From Deinococcus betulae (lineage in GTDB: Bacteria > Deinococcota > Deinococci > Deinococcales > Deinococcaceae): 64,000 bases of DNA. Positions 28,521 through 38,122 of this stretch are shown here, piece by piece. The stretch covers positions 1-64,000 of the forward strand of contig NZ_JAIQXU010000006.1 in assembly GCF_020166395.1 (NCBI RefSeq), in the 5' to 3' direction. The notes under the pieces were generated by a model. That model was not told the origin of the DNA, ran no database searches, and saw nothing but the letters and a program-made list of their open reading frames with translations. The first letter of the stretch is position 1; every line of letters starts with the position of its first letter. The position numbers and the translations under genes were made by a program.

Positions 28521-28869
28521 CGTTTTGTCTCTTGGCAAGTACAGAGAAACTTGGCGAGGCGACGCGGGACTATGTGCTGTAGAACTCCCGCAAGTGGCTG
28601 CACTCTGCTCAAGCCACTCTACGGAAGCGAGAAGCGTTGACTTGCAGGGAGAGCTGCACGCTACTGCGCGGCCTTCAAAGTCACTCCAGAGTCGTCCTGG
28701 GTGCTGCTCTCCAATGCAGATGAAGCTGACTCTCAGCCGCTGGTCACTGGGCACCAGTCAGGTTGAGCCAGCGTCGCCGCCAGTGACTGGTCTGGGTATC
28801 CGATGCCCCTGTGAACGGTTCGCCTGATACTTCAGCCTACGCTGCCCTCCAGTCAGGAAAACTGAGGTC
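28521..28869. other. Gene-free gap
   Basis: No supportable gene. A minus-strand open frame (roughly 28560-28754) has a protein-like stretch but runs into the tRNA terminator and has no plausible start, so it may be a remnant. Confidence 0.4.
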
Positions 28870-29526
28870 CTACAGTTCGCCTAGCCCTGCCGCCAGTAGA
28901 CCCGCCACGCCCCCCTCATAGCCCTCTATGCGCGCCCAGTCGGGCGGAAACGGCTGTGACCGCGTAACGTCATTCGGCACGACCACCACCCGCATCCCAG
29001 CCGCCACCGCCGCCGTGGCGCCGTTCAGGCTGTCCTCGACGGCCAGGCAGTCAGCCGGCCTGAGCCCCAGCCCCCGCGCCGCCAGCAGGTACAGTTCCGG
29101 GTCAGGCTTGACGCGCGCTACATCGTCGCGGGTCGCTAGCACCTCGAAATGCTCCAGCAGCCCGTGGTGGCTCAGCCAGCGCGTCACCCAGGCCCGGTCA
29201 CTGCTGGTCGCCAGGGCCAGCCGCAGCCCACGGGCGCGCAGGTCGTCCAGCACGGCGCGCACACCAGGCCGGATATCGCCCGCCTCAATGGCCGCGTGGA
29301 CCGCCGTTTTCAATTGCCCGTGAACCGTCTCGCGGTCAGCCTGCACATGCGCTGGCAAGCCCGCCCAGGGGTCAAAGGCGTCCCAGGTGCCGATGCCGCG
29401 CTGCCAGTCGTGCAGGTGCAGCTCGCGGTCGTGCTGGCGGTACAGCGCCTGCCAGTGCTGAAACTCGGGAGTCTCGGTATCCAGTATGGTGCCGTCGAAG
29501 TCGAAAATTACGGCGTGCAGGGTCAT
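28870..29526 (-). CDS. HAD-superfamily hydrolase (beta-phosphoglucomutase-like)
   Basis: A 218-residue HAD phosphatase or phosphomutase. Motif I is 'FDFDGTILDTE' (nucleophile Asp near residue 9), motif II 'LATSSDR', the Lys lies in 'ARVKPDPELYLLAARGLG', and motif IV is 'CLAVEDSLNG'. The helical cap between residues about 15 and 85 marks subclass I. Substrate may be a small sugar phosphate. TACACT lies 6 nt before the ATG. Confidence 0.9.
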   Translation of the reverse strand: MTLHAVIFDFDGTILDTETPEFQHWQALYRQHDRELHLHDWQRGIGTWDAFDPWAGLPAHVQADRETVHGQLKTAVHAAIEAGDIRPGVRAVLDDLRARGLRLALATSSDRAWVTRWLSHHGLLEHFEVLATRDDVARVKPDPELYLLAARGLGLRPADCLAVEDSLNGATAAVAAGMRVVVVPNDVTRSQPFPPDWARIEGYEGGVAGLLAAGLGEL

Positions 29527-29612
29527 GCGGCCAGTGTAGAGGGCGCGTGCGTGAAGTGGACTTCACTTTAGATGGAGGCCGGGCTGCCCCAGAATTCGCT
29601 ACCCTCGGGGGC

Positions 29613-30215
29613 ATGGCCGAATGGGTGCAGAACTTGATGGACAGCATGGGATACGTGGGCATCCTGCTGCTGATGATTCTGGAAAACGTCTTTCCGCCCA
29701 TTCCCAGCGAACTGATTATGCCCTCGGCCGGGTTTGCCGCGTCGCGCGGCGACCTGAACATTGTCATGGTGATCGTGGTGGGCACGGCGGGCAGCGTCCT
29801 GGGCACCCTGCCGCTGTACTACCTGGGCCGGGTCTTTGGCGAGGACAAGCTGGTGAAGTGGGCCGACAAATACGGCAAGTGGCTGACCCTCAGCGGCAAG
29901 GACATTAAAAAAGCAGACGACTGGTTCGACCAACACGGCACCAAGGCGGTGCTGTTTGGCCGCCTGGTGCCGGGCATTCGCAGCCTCCTGAGCCTGCCCG
30001 CCGGCATGAGCGAAATGCCCCTGCCCAAGTTCCTGATTTACAGCGCCATCGGGTCGGCCATCTGGGCGTCCATTCTGGCGGGCGCCGGCTACCTGCTGGG
30101 CGAAAACTACGACCGCGTGGAGCAGTACGTGGGGCCAGCCGGTTACGTGGTGCTGGGCGTGCTGGCGGTGGTGGCGGTGGTCTGGTTCGTGCGCCGCAAG
30201 AAAGCGCAAAGCTAG
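29613..30215 (+). CDS. DedA family membrane protein
   Basis: A polytopic inner-membrane protein of the DedA/VTT family, some members of which flip polyprenyl or phospholipid carriers. From the ATG at 29613 it has 200 residues. The family motif 'ENVFPPIPSELIMPSAGFAAS' follows the first helix and 'FGRLVPGIRSLLSLPAGM' carries the characteristic Arg. The ORF continues upstream to 29547, but TACCCT stands 7 nt before the chosen ATG. Confidence 0.9.
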   Translation: MAEWVQNLMDSMGYVGILLLMILENVFPPIPSELIMPSAGFAASRGDLNIVMVIVVGTAGSVLGTLPLYYLGRVFGEDKLVKWADKYGKWLTLSGKDIKKADDWFDQHGTKAVLFGRLVPGIRSLLSLPAGMSEMPLPKFLIYSAIGSAIWASILAGAGYLLGENYDRVEQYVGPAGYVVLGVLAVVAVVWFVRRKKAQS

Positions 30216-30234
30216 GGTGTGAGATGCAGGCCGT

Positions 30235-30310
30235 GGGGTGTGGGGGAAATCTCCGCAGCCCACGCTTCTTTTGCACTGCGCCCCATTTTTCGACCTACGC
30301 CCCACACCCC
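30235..30310. other. Long inverted repeat GGGGTGTGGGG / CCCCACACCCC between convergent genes
   Basis: An 11-bp perfect inverted repeat (30235-30245 and 30300-30310) with a 54-nt loop separates dedA from the convergent exporter gene. The minus-strand arm abuts the exporter stop codon. No T-run is attached. It may act as an mRNA 3'-end structure on both strands. Confidence 0.5.
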
Positions 30311-32584
30311 TCAATGCTCCAGGCGAATGTGCGGCAGCCGCCGGTCCAGCCACGCGGGCAGCCACCAGTTCCAGCGCCCGGCCAGCTTGAGAAAGGCGGG
30401 CACCAGCACCAGGCGCACCAGGGTCGCGTCCAGGGCCACCGCCACGGCCAGGCCCAGGCCGATGCTCTTGCTGGCCACCACGCGGCCAAAGATGAAGGCG
30501 GTAAAAACAATCAACATGATGATGGCCGCGCTGGTAATGATCCGGGCGGTGTGCCCCACCGCCAGCACCACCGCTTCATCGTTACTGGCGCCGCGCAGGT
30601 GTTCTTCCTGCACCCGCGAGAGCAAAAAGATTTCGTAATCCATACTCAGGCCGAACATCACGGCGAACAGCAGCACTGGCAGGCTGGCGTCCAGCACCCC
30701 CACATCGGCTGGAATGCCCAGCGGCGCGGCCAGCACGCCGTTTTGCACCACCAATGTCACCACCCCGGCGGCGGCCCCTACTGTCAGGGCGTTCATCAGG
30801 ATGCTTTTGAGGGGAATCAGGAGGCTGCGAAAAGCCACCATCAGCAGCAGGAACGTGCCGGCAAACACAGCCAGGATGACGGTGGGCAGTGACCCGGTGA
30901 TGGCGCGGCTGAATTCCTCGCCGCCGATGGGCGCGCCGCCCAGCAGGTAGGCGTAGCCGCTGGCCTCAAGCTTCCGGCGCAGCTGCGTCTCAAGCTGCGG
31001 AATCTCGCGGGCGCGCAGGGTGCGGTCAGGCACCACCGTTACCCGCAGCAGGGTCCGGTCCTGGCTAAAGGAGCGCGTGGTCAAGACGCTCAGGGCGGCC
31101 AGGGCGTCGGCATTGCTGCCCGCCGTATCCGTTAAATCGGCTGGAGTCACAAAGGGGCTGAGCACGCCCTTCACCCCGTCCAGGCCGCGCAGATCCTCCA
31201 CGAGTGCTTGAAACTTCGCGCGGTCAGCCGGCCCGTAGCGCTGGCCCTGCAAGTCCAGCACCACCTCGAACTGGCTCAGCAGCCCGCCCGCGCCCAGCGC
31301 CTCCACATCTTTCAGGGCGTCGCGGCTCTCGACACCAGGGGTCAGCCCCCAGGCTCCCGCGTAGCCGGTCCTCATCTGAAAGGCAGGCGCCGCCAGCACC
31401 AGCAGCAGGGCGGCTGACGCCAGCACCGCCGCCCAGGGCCGGGCAGTAACCCGCCGCGCAAAGGTGGTCCAGGCCGCGGACGCCTCGCCACTTTGCGCCC
31501 AGGTGAGCTTTAGGAGGCGGGGGCTGTTCACCCGCTCGCCCAGCAGGGCCAGCATGGCCGGCAAGGCTGTCAGCGAGGCCAGCACCGTCAGCAGCACCGC
31601 CAGCACGCCGCCAATCCCAATCGAGCGTACGAACGAAATCGGCGGCAGAATCAGCCCACCCATCGCAATGGCCACCGTCAAGCCGCTAAAGGCCACGCTG
31701 CGGCCGGCCGTCTGGACCGTGCGCTCGGCGGCTTGGCGAGGGGACGGGACCCGCTTCAATTCCTCCCGGAAGCGGTTGACCATCAGCAGGGCGTAGTCAA
31801 TGCCCGCTCCCAGGCCCAGCATGGTAATTACGCTCTGGGCAAAGGTGCTGACCTCCATCACGCGGGTCAGGCCGTACAGCCCGGCCATCGCCACGCTGAT
31901 GCTCAGCATGCCCACCGCCAGCGGGAGCCCGGTCGCCACCAACGCGCCAAAGACCAGCAGCAGCAGCACGCCGATCAGGGGCAGGGCGGTCAGTTCGCTG
32001 CGTTTGGTGTCCGACTCGGCAAACTCGGTGAAGTCGTCGGCAATGGCCTGCCCGCCAGTCACGCGGATATCCAGCGCGGCACTCTCGGCCCTTTCGGCGT
32101 AGGCGCGCACCCGGCGCAGGGTCTCGGTGGCACCGTCTTCCAGCGGGATCTGCGCCAAGGTCAGGGCCAGCACGCCGTCCCCGGCCTGTGTGGGCAGAGG
32201 GCCGCCCGCCTGCGCGCCCGTCACGCGGGTAACCCCCACGACCTCCTCCAGCCCATCCAGAAATCTCTGGTAGGTGGCCTGCCCGGCCTCCGTGGTCAGC
32301 GGCGGCTGACTGCGGGTGACCAGCACCACCGTATTCGTGTCACGCTCGTTGAAGCGCTCCCGCAGCAGTGCCGTCACGCGGGTGGCCTCGGCATCGGTCA
32401 GGCCGCCCGCCGGGTCGGCATTCAGGGCGGCGGGTGCACGGGCGGCAAACGGAATGCTGAGCAGTGCGGCCAGCAACCAGACCAGCAGGATGGCCCAGGG
32501 GTGGTGGGAGACCAGTCGGCCCAGTGTCTTCACGCCCTGGAGTAGACCACGCAGGCCAGAGAGAAACCGGGTGACCCGCAACAA
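30311..32584 (-). CDS. MMPL family RND-type transporter
   Basis: A 757-residue inner-membrane exporter. The pattern is one N-terminal helix ('[17 protein letters not shown]'), a large extracytoplasmic loop, a five- to six-helix block with '[18 protein letters not shown]', then a second copy with '[18 protein letters not shown]'. These D-Y elements are the proton-relay signature of MMPL/RND proteins. The substrate could be lipids or drugs. The start is uncertain: TTG at 32584 gives the longest protein, while GTG at 32533 begins just before the conserved region. It diverges from a small HTH gene across overlapping palindromes, so repression by that protein is likely. Confidence 0.88.
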   Translation of the reverse strand: MLRVTRFLSGLRGLLQGVKTLGRLVSHHPWAILLVWLLAALLSIPFAARAPAALNADPAGGLTDAEATRVTALLRERFNERDTNTVVLVTRSQPPLTTEAGQATYQRFLDGLEEVVGVTRVTGAQAGGPLPTQAGDGVLALTLAQIPLEDGATETLRRVRAYAERAESAALDIRVTGGQAIADDFTEFAESDTKRSELTALPLIGVLLLLVFGALVATGLPLAVGMLSISVAMAGLYGLTRVMEVSTFAQSVITMLGLGAGIDYALLMVNRFREELKRVPSPRQAAERTVQTAGRSVAFSGLTVAIAMGGLILPPISFVRSIGIGGVLAVLLTVLASLTALPAMLALLGERVNSPRLLKLTWAQSGEASAAWTTFARRVTARPWAAVLASAALLLVLAAPAFQMRTGYAGAWGLTPGVESRDALKDVEALGAGGLLSQFEVVLDLQGQRYGPADRAKFQALVEDLRGLDGVKGVLSPFVTPADLTDTAGSNADALAALSVLTTRSFSQDRTLLRVTVVPDRTLRAREIPQLETQLRRKLEASGYAYLLGGAPIGGEEFSRAITGSLPTVILAVFAGTFLLLMVAFRSLLIPLKSILMNALTVGAAAGVVTLVVQNGVLAAPLGIPADVGVLDASLPVLLFAVMFGLSMDYEIFLLSRVQEEHLRGASNDEAVVLAVGHTARIITSAAIIMLIVFTAFIFGRVVASKSIGLGLAVAVALDATLVRLVLVPAFLKLAGRWNWWLPAWLDRRLPHIRLEH

Positions 32585-32589
32585 CCACC

Positions 32590-32647
32590 AACTGATACCA
32601 ATTTGCGCTATCAGTTGACAATAAATGTTAGATAGCGCAAGATAGCG
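32590..32647. promoter_or_regulatory. Interlocked palindromes in the exporter/HTH divergent promoter region
   Basis: AACTGATA (32590-32597) pairs with TATCAGTT (32609-32616). TTGCGCTATC (32603-32612) pairs with GATAGCGCAA (32631-32640), and a third GATAGCG follows at 32641. For the plus-strand gene, TTGACA (32615-32620) and CAAGAT (32638-32643) form a promoter with a 17-bp spacer, embedded in the palindrome. Such placement is typical of an autoregulated operator. Confidence 0.65.
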
Positions 32648-32677
32648 GTACCTGAGAGGAGGTGGCAGAATCTACCC

Positions 32678-33079
32678 ATGAGTGACGCCCATGAGGTACT
32701 GACCCTAGAAGAACTCGCCGCCTTCCTGAAGGTGAGCGAGACGACCGCCTACGCCCTGGTGCGCGGCGGCGAGGTGCCGGGCCGCAAGGTTGGGCGGGAA
32801 TGGCGCTTTTTGAAAGCGCGAGTGGTGGACTGGCTGATGAGGGCCGGCGCCGAGGCCGCCCATTCAGAGACAGGAGGAAACGACATGGACAAGACCGGCT
32901 TTGTGCAGCGCGACGAACTGGGCGGCGAGTCTAAGCAGGAGGGCGGGCAGGAGTACGTGGCGCTATGGCTGCCCATCACGCGCGAGGAAAAGGCGGCCCA
33001 ACTGGAGAAGGCTGCCCGCGACGGCGTGAACGTCAGCGAACTGGTGGCCGACTATTTGCGGGACTGGGTAAAGGCGTAA
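32678..33079 (+). CDS. Excisionase-type helix-turn-helix DNA-binding protein
   Basis: A 133-residue protein. Residues about 6-55 are the HTH_17/excisionase-family domain ('LTLEELAAFLKVSETTAYALVRGGEVPGRKVGREWRF' in outline), which binds DNA in MerR-like fashion. The C-terminal half ('EYVALWLPITREEKAAQLEKAARDGVNVSELVADYLRDW') resembles ribbon-helix-helix or dimerisation segments. So it may be a two-module regulator. It sits beside the divergent MMPL exporter, with a complex operator between them. An AGGAGG stands too far (about 15 nt) upstream for a normal ribosome-binding site. Confidence 0.85.
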   Translation: MSDAHEVLTLEELAAFLKVSETTAYALVRGGEVPGRKVGREWRFLKARVVDWLMRAGAEAAHSETGGNDMDKTGFVQRDELGGESKQEGGQEYVALWLPITREEKAAQLEKAARDGVNVSELVADYLRDWVKA

Positions 33080-33219
33080 CGGCGGGAAGTGGAAAGTGGG
33101 AAAAGCACCGCTCACTCACCACTGAATAGGAGCGCGCAACAGTCATCAGAGATTGTGAAAGATTTGCAGCTCAGAACTATCTGCCTGAGGCGAAGAGGTC
33201 GGTAGTTGGAAACGAAATG

Positions 33220-33486
33220 ATGGTGTCTCTGCCTACGGACCTTGCATCAAAAGAGGGGCGCGCTCACCAGCGCAGGTCTGGCAGCCTGGAGAAAATGGAG
33301 CAGCTGGAAGACGTCATCACCTGGCAGTGGTGAGAACTGTCTGGGGTCGCTCTGCTGGTAGGCGGCGTCCTCTGGTTCGCTGTCCTGAGTTGGCCGCCAC
33401 GCGCGCGTTTCTGGTTGGTTGCTATGGGCTGTCCTGTGCTGGCGTTCTGGCCACTGGCACTCGCTTTTCTGGAGAACACACGGTAA
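33220..33486 (+). pseudogene. Possible small membrane-protein gene with an in-frame TGA
   Basis: One frame is open from about 33130. It has an ATG at 33220, meets TGA at 33331-33333, and then stays open to TAA at 33484-33486. The part after the stop ('VALLVGGVLWFAVLSW', 'FWLVAMGCPVLAFWPLALAFL') is two good membrane helices. This suggests a decayed two-helix protein. The rest of the 490-bp gap 33080-33570 shows only a purine-rich tract (33085-33108) and its pyrimidine counterpart near 33540. Confidence 0.3.
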
Positions 33487-33570
33487 ACCTGGCGCCCAAC
33501 CCCCGACCAAATGAGAGTTGACGGAGAATCAGGGCTTGTCCACTTCCCACTTACCCCTGGCCATTTCCCC

Positions 33571-34371
33571 TCAAAACAATTCGTCGAGCAGCGTGTAATA
33601 CGCCAGCTTGCCCTCATTCACCAGCGCGCGGCTGTACAGATCAAGGAACATCCCGGCGTACACGTCGCCCAGTTCACTACGGACTTCGCGCCAGGCCAGG
33701 GCCAGGTCGGTGTGGCGGTCCGCGATCCCGGCGCGGCCCAGATCAATGAGGCCCTCCACGTACTCGCCGCTGACGAGGAGGTTGTCCAGGGTGGCGTCGC
33801 CGTGGGTCACCACCAGATCCTCCTGGGCGGGGCAGGTGCGAACCAGTTCGTTAAAGACGCTGACCGCGCTGCGGCCCTGGCGCTCCTCGTCAAAGTCGCT
33901 TTCATCCACCACCCCAGCCTGCACCCGTTCGCGGGCCAGCGGCAGGGCCACGGCCAGGGTGCGGGTAAACGGACAGTCACGGATGGGCAGGGCGTGCAGT
34001 TCGCGCAGGGCGCGGGCCAGCAGGGTCACCACCCGCTCCGGGTGCAGCAGGGCGTCGGGGTGACTCATGGAAATGCCAGGCACGCGCGTCATGACCAGGT
34101 ACTCGGCGTCCGGGGTAACTTCAAAGCCCACCAGTTCCGGCACCGGCACCCGCCCGGCAAACCAGCGCAGCCGCTCGCGCTCCTGCTGCAAGGTGCTGCC
34201 CGCGTGCGCCTGCCGGGGCTGAACCTTGACCACAAAGCGGGTGCTGCGCCACACCGACGCGCCACTTGCTCCGCCGGTCACCCGTTCCCAGCGGGCGGCG
34301 GGCAGCGCGCGGCGCAGCGGCTCGGGCAGGGTCAGGCGCGGGGCGTCAGCGGGACTCACACGGCCCAGCAT
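33571..34371 (-). CDS. APH(3')-like aminoglycoside O-phosphotransferase
   Basis: The 266-residue protein matches the size and order of APH(3') kinases. The ATP lysine is in 'RFVVKVQP', '[11 protein letters not shown]' is the hinge, '[14 protein letters not shown]' the catalytic loop, '[20 protein letters not shown]' the DFG-equivalent, and the C-terminus is 'YYTLLDELF', close to the family ending. It could phosphorylate kanamycin-type aminoglycosides or another aminated substrate. TATGCT overlaps the ATG at 34371 and ends 7 nt before a GTG at 34359. If leaderless, the protein starts there (262 residues). No mobile-element signs flank it, so it looks like a resident gene. Confidence 0.82.
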   Translation of the reverse strand: MLGRVSPADAPRLTLPEPLRRALPAARWERVTGGASGASVWRSTRFVVKVQPRQAHAGSTLQQERERLRWFAGRVPVPELVGFEVTPDAEYLVMTRVPGISMSHPDALLHPERVVTLLARALRELHALPIRDCPFTRTLAVALPLARERVQAGVVDESDFDEERQGRSAVSVFNELVRTCPAQEDLVVTHGDATLDNLLVSGEYVEGLIDLGRAGIADRHTDLALAWREVRSELGDVYAGMFLDLYSRALVNEGKLAYYTLLDELF

Positions 34372-34439
34372 AGCGACCCTCAGGCAACCGTAAAGCTGGG
34401 CGTACCCGCCTGGCGAGGCCCTGTGGGCATCATGTCAGC

Positions 34440-35135
34440 GTGACCCGCCCCTCTGCCCCGCCGTCCATCCAGCCCCCAGAGGAACCCTCCAAGCGCGAGT
34501 GGTTCAGTGAGGTGATTGGCCGCACGCGCTTCGTGGTGCTGATTGCCGTCATTGCCGTGCTGCTGGTGTCGTTCAGCCTGTTTTTGCAGGGTACGCTGCT
34601 GGCCCTGGTGACCATCTGGGACTCGTGGCGCGACACCTTCGTGGAGGGCGTCGCCAGCCAGAAGGGCGACCTGGCCGTGGAGTTCCTGGAAATCGTCAGC
34701 ACCATGCTCAAGGCGGTCGTGTTTTACCTGATTGGCGTGGGGCTATATTCGCTGTTCATCACGCCGCTGAACCTGACCTCGGCGCTGGGCGTGGAAAGTC
34801 TGGCCGACCTGGAACAGAAAGTCGTATCGGTCATCATCGTGATTTTAGGGGTGACCTTTCTAGAGCACTTTGTGCGCTGGCAGGAGCCGCAAGAGACGCT
34901 GTATTTTGCCGGCGCGCTGGCCCTGGCCGGCGGGGCCCTGGTGTTCTTCCAGCGGGTGCATCAGGGCACAGGCGGCGGCCTGGAGCAGCCTCAGGCCAAA
35001 CTGCGCGCCCGCCAGGAACTCTTTGAACACCACACCGAGCAGCGTCACATAGATGACAAGGACGTGGAACTGGCCGAGGCCGCCACCCAGGCCAAACTGG
35101 AAGGCAAGGCCGACGCCGAGGAAGGTAGTGGGTAA
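34440..35135 (+). CDS. YqhA/UPF0114 family membrane protein
   Basis: A 231-residue integral membrane protein. About three to four helices begin with 'TRFVVLIAVIAVLLVSFSLFL' and 'MLKAVVFYLIGVGLYSLFI', which match the YqhA family pattern, including 'LNLTSALGVESLADLEQKV'. A hydrophilic C-terminal tail of about 50 residues, rich in Glu, Lys and Ala, is longer than in typical members. Function unknown. GTG start, with CATCAT 6 nt upstream. Confidence 0.75.
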   Translation: MTRPSAPPSIQPPEEPSKREWFSEVIGRTRFVVLIAVIAVLLVSFSLFLQGTLLALVTIWDSWRDTFVEGVASQKGDLAVEFLEIVSTMLKAVVFYLIGVGLYSLFITPLNLTSALGVESLADLEQKVVSVIIVILGVTFLEHFVRWQEPQETLYFAGALALAGGALVFFQRVHQGTGGGLEQPQAKLRARQELFEHHTEQRHIDDKDVELAEAATQAKLEGKADAEEGSG

Positions 35136-35335
35136 AAAAGGGGGTGGGACGTGGGTTGTAGGGTGTAGGAGCAATTCAACTTTCATGGCTGGATGCCTGA
35201 GCCCTCTTGGGGTGGGCTAATAAGAGGCCTGCTAACGCCCGTCCCAAGTTTCATGGCAGGACATCCCGCTCCGCTTTGCCCCACATCTCCTGACCGGGAC
35301 AAGCGGCAGCCCCTCAGAGGCGTACACTGTCCAGA

Positions 35336-36217
35336 ATGAGGGTTGGTCTGCTTGAATCACGCGCCGCGCGGCTTCCGGGCTACTGGGCGGCGTATCTGAA
35401 AGAACTGGGGGCCACGCCTGTGACCCCCGCCGTCAGCGACGCGCAGGCACTGGAGCTGGGCCGCGAAAGCCTGCCCGGCGAGCCGGCCACCGTGCAGCTG
35501 ACCCTGGGGCGCATTCTGGGCTTGACGCGGGTGGACACCGTACTCGTACCGCAGTGGGCCGCCGTCAGCGGCGACGCCTGGAGCGAGGCGCTGCCTGAAC
35601 TGCTCTCGCGGCGCATCAGCGGGCTGCCCACGCTGCTGGGGGTGCCTGACCAGCCGGACGCGCTGGAAAACACAGCGGCCGAGGTGGGGCTGCGCGTGAC
35701 CCAGAACGCCGGCATGGTGCGCCGCGCCCTGGAAAAGGTGCGCCCGCTGGGCCAGGACGCCCGCGCTGCGCCGCCCGTCCTCAGCCGGGGCAGCCGCGTG
35801 ACGGTGGCCGTTATTGGCCCGCGCGCCCTGCTGGGCGAACACCTGCTGACCCACCCTCTGCGCGCAGCCCTGGACGAGCTGGGCCTGTACGGGGTGTTCA
35901 GCACGGACCTGAGTGTCCCCGAGGTCCTGCGCCGCGCCGAGCGGATGCCCGGCGACGCGGCGCCCGGCGACCGGGAACTGTTCGGGGCCGCCTCGTTGCT
36001 GGGCGGCAAGAGCGCCGTGCGCGGGTTCGTGCTGGCGGTGCCGGCCCGTGACGGCGCAGCGCAGGCAGCCGCCGCACGACTCGCCGCTGCCCAGCACAAA
36101 CCCACCCTGACCCTGCACCTGGACGGCCAGAGCGAGTTCCCTGACCTGGCGGCTTTTCGTGACCGCGTGACTCTGGGCCGCTTTGCCCCCGACCCCATAG
36201 AGGAAGGCGGCGCATGA
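35336..36217 (+). CDS. Protein resembling the DUF2229 part of acyl-CoA dehydratase activases
   Basis: 293 residues. The N-terminal '[56 protein letters not shown]' pattern (about 5-65), with '[10 protein letters not shown]' after it, recalls the DUF2229 domain that follows BadF/HgdC ATPase modules. In those proteins a short polypeptide enters, a Cys binds the cluster and a long ATPase is present. Here the ATPase is absent and the cluster Cys is not seen. It is therefore a stand-alone, divergent relative, probably without redox activity. TACACT lies 7 nt upstream. The ATGA overlap couples it to the next gene. Confidence 0.55.
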   Translation: MRVGLLESRAARLPGYWAAYLKELGATPVTPAVSDAQALELGRESLPGEPATVQLTLGRILGLTRVDTVLVPQWAAVSGDAWSEALPELLSRRISGLPTLLGVPDQPDALENTAAEVGLRVTQNAGMVRRALEKVRPLGQDARAAPPVLSRGSRVTVAVIGPRALLGEHLLTHPLRAALDELGLYGVFSTDLSVPEVLRRAERMPGDAAPGDRELFGAASLLGGKSAVRGFVLAVPARDGAAQAAAARLAAAQHKPTLTLHLDGQSEFPDLAAFRDRVTLGRFAPDPIEEGGA

Positions 36218-36585
36218 ACCTCTGGCGCTGGCTGACCACCCCCGACCCAGAACCGGGCTTTACAACCGGCAAACTGCTGAAACTGGCGGCGCGCGTGGCG
36301 CTGTTTGCCCTGGTGGCGACCCTGGTGAGTAGCCTACTGAGCCTCACGCCGCTGGGGCCGTATCTGAATACCTGGTGGGGCAGCCTGCTCTTTGTGCTGG
36401 CGCTGTATCTTCCCCTGGCACGCTTTCTCAACGTGGACACCTTTGTGCCGCGCCGCCTGCAAGCCCGCGTGGACGCCCGCACGTCGGGGCAGACCGGCAA
36501 AGCGACCCGCACCCAGCGCCGCAAGGAACGCAACCGCTACGCGGGCGTGCGCAAAAGCGCGCCGCGCTCTGGCGGACGGCGCTGA
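36214..36585 (+). CDS. Small two-helix membrane protein
   Basis: 123 residues, start overlapping the upstream stop. Two hydrophobic helices (about 27-47 and 55-73: '[17 protein letters not shown]', '[18 protein letters not shown]') precede a strongly basic C-terminal tail ([11 protein letters not shown]...). The tail suggests contact with nucleic acid or the ribosome at the membrane, as inference only. Family not recognised. Confidence 0.7.
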   Translation: MNLWRWLTTPDPEPGFTTGKLLKLAARVALFALVATLVSSLLSLTPLGPYLNTWWGSLLFVLALYLPLARFLNVDTFVPRRLQARVDARTSGQTGKATRTQRRKERNRYAGVRKSAPRSGGRR

Positions 36586-36606
36586 CTACCTGCCTCCTCC
36601 TATTGC

Positions 36607-36646
36607 CAGCCTCTGTGACGCCTGTTCACAGAGGCTGTTTGCTCTT
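36607..36646 (+). terminator. Terminator between convergent genes
   Basis: A perfect 12-bp stem CAGCCTCTGTGA (36607-36618) with TCACAGAGGCTG (36626-36637), 7-nt loop, then TTTGCTCTT. It ends the two-gene unit just before the 3' end of the convergent DUF2270 gene. Confidence 0.8.
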
Positions 36647-36648
36647 CC

Positions 36649-37320
36649 CTACCCTTCTTCCAGCGGATAGGTCTGGGCCGCGCGCGCCGCCAGAAACACC
36701 AGATGCAGGTAAAAGAGGCCCACCCCCAGGAACACCAGCCAGCCGGGAAAATTGCCGATATCGGCTAAGGCAAAGGCTTCTGGGAAGGTCAGCATCCACC
36801 CCTTGGGCTGGCTGAGATCCAGTTTGGCCAGCCAGGCCAGCAGCACCGCCGCGTAAATCCACAGGTAATTGCGGCTCAGGCGCCAGCCCAGGGCGTCGGC
36901 GCGGGACATGGGGCTGCGCGGCTTACTCAGTTCGGCCAGCAGCAGCTGGTGCCAGTCGGGGTCCACGCGGTCACCCAGCATGGCCGGGTAAAAAAAGCGT
37001 TCCATGATCCGGACCCGGTGGTGCGCGATTTCAAAGGTGCGAAAGCGCCGCGCCTCCAACCGCAGAAAAAAGTAATTCATGAACATGGAAAACAGAAAGG
37101 TGGCGTGGCTGTTGTTCACGTCTCCCAGGGCAAAAGACGCCAGGCCAGCGGTGGTGACCACCGACCAGTTGGTCGTCATGTCCAGCCGCTGCCGGTAGGC
37201 GGTCATCTTGCCGACTTCGGCGCGGTAAAGATGAATCAGAGCGTTGGCCGCGTTCGTGGTGTAACTCACGTCCGTCAGTCCGCCCAGCCCCGCGCCGGGG
37301 CCACCGCCCACGCCGGGCAT
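36649..37320 (-). CDS. DUF2270 integral membrane protein
   Basis: The family signature '[25 protein letters not shown]' (near residues 30-55) identifies DUF2270. Four predicted helices follow ('GLASFALGD', '[12 protein letters not shown]', '[15 protein letters not shown]', '[19 protein letters not shown]'). Function unknown. Start choice: ATG at 37320 (223 residues) overlaps the TGA of a six-codon leader ORF (37340-37320). An in-frame GTG at 37332 would give 227 residues. Confidence 0.85.
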   Translation of the reverse strand: MPGVGGGPGAGLGGLTDVSYTTNAANALIHLYRAEVGKMTAYRQRLDMTTNWSVVTTAGLASFALGDVNNSHATFLFSMFMNYFFLRLEARRFRTFEIAHHRVRIMERFFYPAMLGDRVDPDWHQLLLAELSKPRSPMSRADALGWRLSRNYLWIYAAVLLAWLAKLDLSQPKGWMLTFPEAFALADIGNFPGWLVFLGVGLFYLHLVFLAARAAQTYPLEEG

Positions 37321-37340
37321 CAGGGACGCCACCTGTGCAT
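37320..37340 (-). CDS. Six-codon leaderless leader ORF before DUF2270
   Basis: ATG at 37340, with TACCCT 6 nt upstream on the minus strand, reads M-H-R-W-R-P-stop. Its TGA overlaps the ATG of the DUF2270 gene as TGATG. The promoter spacing therefore points to the mini-ORF as the first translated codon, with re-initiation on the main gene. Confidence 0.4.
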   Translation of the reverse strand: MHRWRP

Positions 37341-37471
37341 GGGTTCAGGGTAGCGCACCGGCAGTCAACAGCGATCTGCCGCAGCAGAGCGGGTGGACAC
37401 GCGCCGGCACCCCGCCCACGGCAGGCCAGAGAGGTGCGCCGCCCGCTTGGGGAAAGCGCGGCGCCCGGCCC

Positions 37472-38122
37472 TCAGCGCAGGAAGGGGTTGCTCCTGCGCT
37501 CGGCGCCCACAGTCGTGCGGGGGCCGTGGCCGGGGTAGACAGCCGTGTCTTCCGGCAGGGTCAGCAGTTCGGCCGCGATGCTGCGCAGCAGGGTTGGGTG
37601 GTCACCGCCGGGCAGGTCGGTGCGGCCAATTCCACCCTGAAACAGCGTATCGCCAGCAATCACCAGGCCCGGCGCTGTAAACACCACATGCCCCGGCGAG
37701 TGGCCCGGCACTTCGCGGGCCGTCAGTGTCAGGTCGCCTGCGGTGAAGGTCTGCCCCTGGACAATCTCCTGGTCGGGGGCTTCAGGCTGCGTAAAGGGCA
37801 GGTTCCAGCGGCCCGCACTCGCCGCCCCCAGCCGGTAAAGAGGCTGGTCAGCGGCATGCAAAAACACCGGCAACCCCAGCGCTTCCCGGAGGGGCTGCAC
37901 CGCGCCGATATGGTCAAAGTGCGCGTGGGTCAGCAGAATGGCGCGCACCGTGACGCCGCTGCCGCGCACCAGGGCCAGCAGCCGCTCGGCCTCGTCGCCA
38001 GGGTCAATCAGAAACCCTTCGTTCTGCTCGCCGGCGATCAGCAGCGCATTTTCCTGAAGGGGGCCGGTGGGCGTGGACCACAGGCGCACGGGGCCGTGGG
38101 TCTGGGGGCGGGGCGCAGTCAT
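37472..38122 (-). CDS. MBL-fold metallo-hydrolase, glyoxalase II-like
   Basis: A 216-residue metallo-beta-lactamase-fold hydrolase. The ligand set is clear: '[13 protein letters not shown]' (HxHxDH), '[11 protein letters not shown]' (His), '[16 protein letters not shown]' (Asp) and '[14 protein letters not shown]' (His). These are the features of YcbL/GloB-like thioesterases. The short C-terminus lacks the hydroxyacyl-glutathione domain, so the substrate may be a bacillithiol or other thioester. The ATG at 38122 has TACACT 7 nt upstream. The longer frame to 38179 is not used. Confidence 0.9.
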   Translation of the reverse strand: MTAPRPQTHGPVRLWSTPTGPLQENALLIAGEQNEGFLIDPGDEAERLLALVRGSGVTVRAILLTHAHFDHIGAVQPLREALGLPVFLHAADQPLYRLGAASAGRWNLPFTQPEAPDQEIVQGQTFTAGDLTLTAREVPGHSPGHVVFTAPGLVIAGDTLFQGGIGRTDLPGGDHPTLLRSIAAELLTLPEDTAVYPGHGPRTTVGAERRSNPFLR

